Below, piece after piece: positions 21,426-21,462 of a DNA stretch of 21,462 nt. The DNA is from a virus. The stretch lies in the IMG/VR virus record IMGVR_UViG_3300036852_000027, positions 1 to 21,462 of that record; one strand, given 5' to 3'. The stretch's first letter is position 1. Every line of letters starts with the position of its first letter. Below the pieces are notes generated by a model. It did not search any database, was not told where the DNA came from, and worked only from the letters and a program-made list of their open reading frames with translations. The position numbers and the translations under genes were made by a program.

Positions 21426-21462
21426 CGCAATTACCCCTTTACCCACATGAATGAGCGAATAG

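Noticed and set aside
1-21462. tRNA genes, integrase or attachment sites, terminase
   Set aside because: I found no cloverleaf-like sequence, recombinase motifs or terminase Walker/nuclease motifs in the translated genes of this window.

Overview
The window is a block of a tailed-phage genome: the head-to-tail structural module of a siphovirus-like member of Caudoviricetes. Every credible gene lies on the minus strand, so the operon reads from right (21.4 kb) to left (1). Genes are tightly packed, with ATGA, TGATG or TAATG stop/start overlaps. Several highly expressed virion genes have strong GGAGG-type ribosome binding sites, which points to a bacterial host. Nothing in the window identifies that host. 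There are no tRNA, integrase, terminase, replication or lysis genes here. The gene content looks like an environmental phage rather than a well-studied laboratory model.

Layout in transcription order. (1) 21425-18402: a small unknown protein, a large two-domain glycosyltransferase, a 57-aa protein, an Ig-like protein with a Ser/Pro tail, a two-helix membrane peptide and a Cys-containing protein. (2) 18398-15710: portal, HNH endonuclease, and three small genes, two of them under 60 aa. (3) 15709-13151: a terminator-like hairpin, then scaffold, decoration-type protein, major capsid protein and a small protein. (4) 13100-10475: a second Ser/Pro-tailed protein, neck/connector genes (adaptor, head closure, HK97 gp10-like, probable tail terminator) and an unknown 172-aa protein. 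(5) 10461-9604: major tail tube protein, also Ser/Pro-tailed, followed by a 264-nt gap with a very long RNA hairpin. (6) 9339-8068: tail assembly chaperone with a -1 frameshift site that creates a G-T fusion, a 71-aa protein and a Mu Com-like zinc finger. (7) 8040-1: a 1612-aa tape measure, a small tail protein, a DUF2163/lambda L-like hub protein and the tail tip/hub protein, which runs off the left edge inside a Ser/Pro repeat.

Two systems stand out. First, four proteins (tail hub, tail tube, a head/neck-region protein and an Ig-like protein) carry mucin-like Ser/Pro/Ala segments. In the three whose ends are visible, the segment runs to the C-terminus. The same operon encodes a glycosyltransferase whose N-terminal domain has a DxH motif and a WG..-E-W-GG-H-FR block resembling polypeptide GalNAc-transferases (GT27). 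I infer a phage-encoded O-glycosylation system acting on virion tails. Second, the Com-like zinc-finger gene lies directly upstream of the tape measure gene, whose AUG is buried in a perfect 8-bp hairpin with no Shine-Dalgarno sequence. This is the arrangement known for Com control of mom in phage Mu and suggests a translational switch on the tape measure.

Family assignments are from memory of motifs and gene order. No database search was run.
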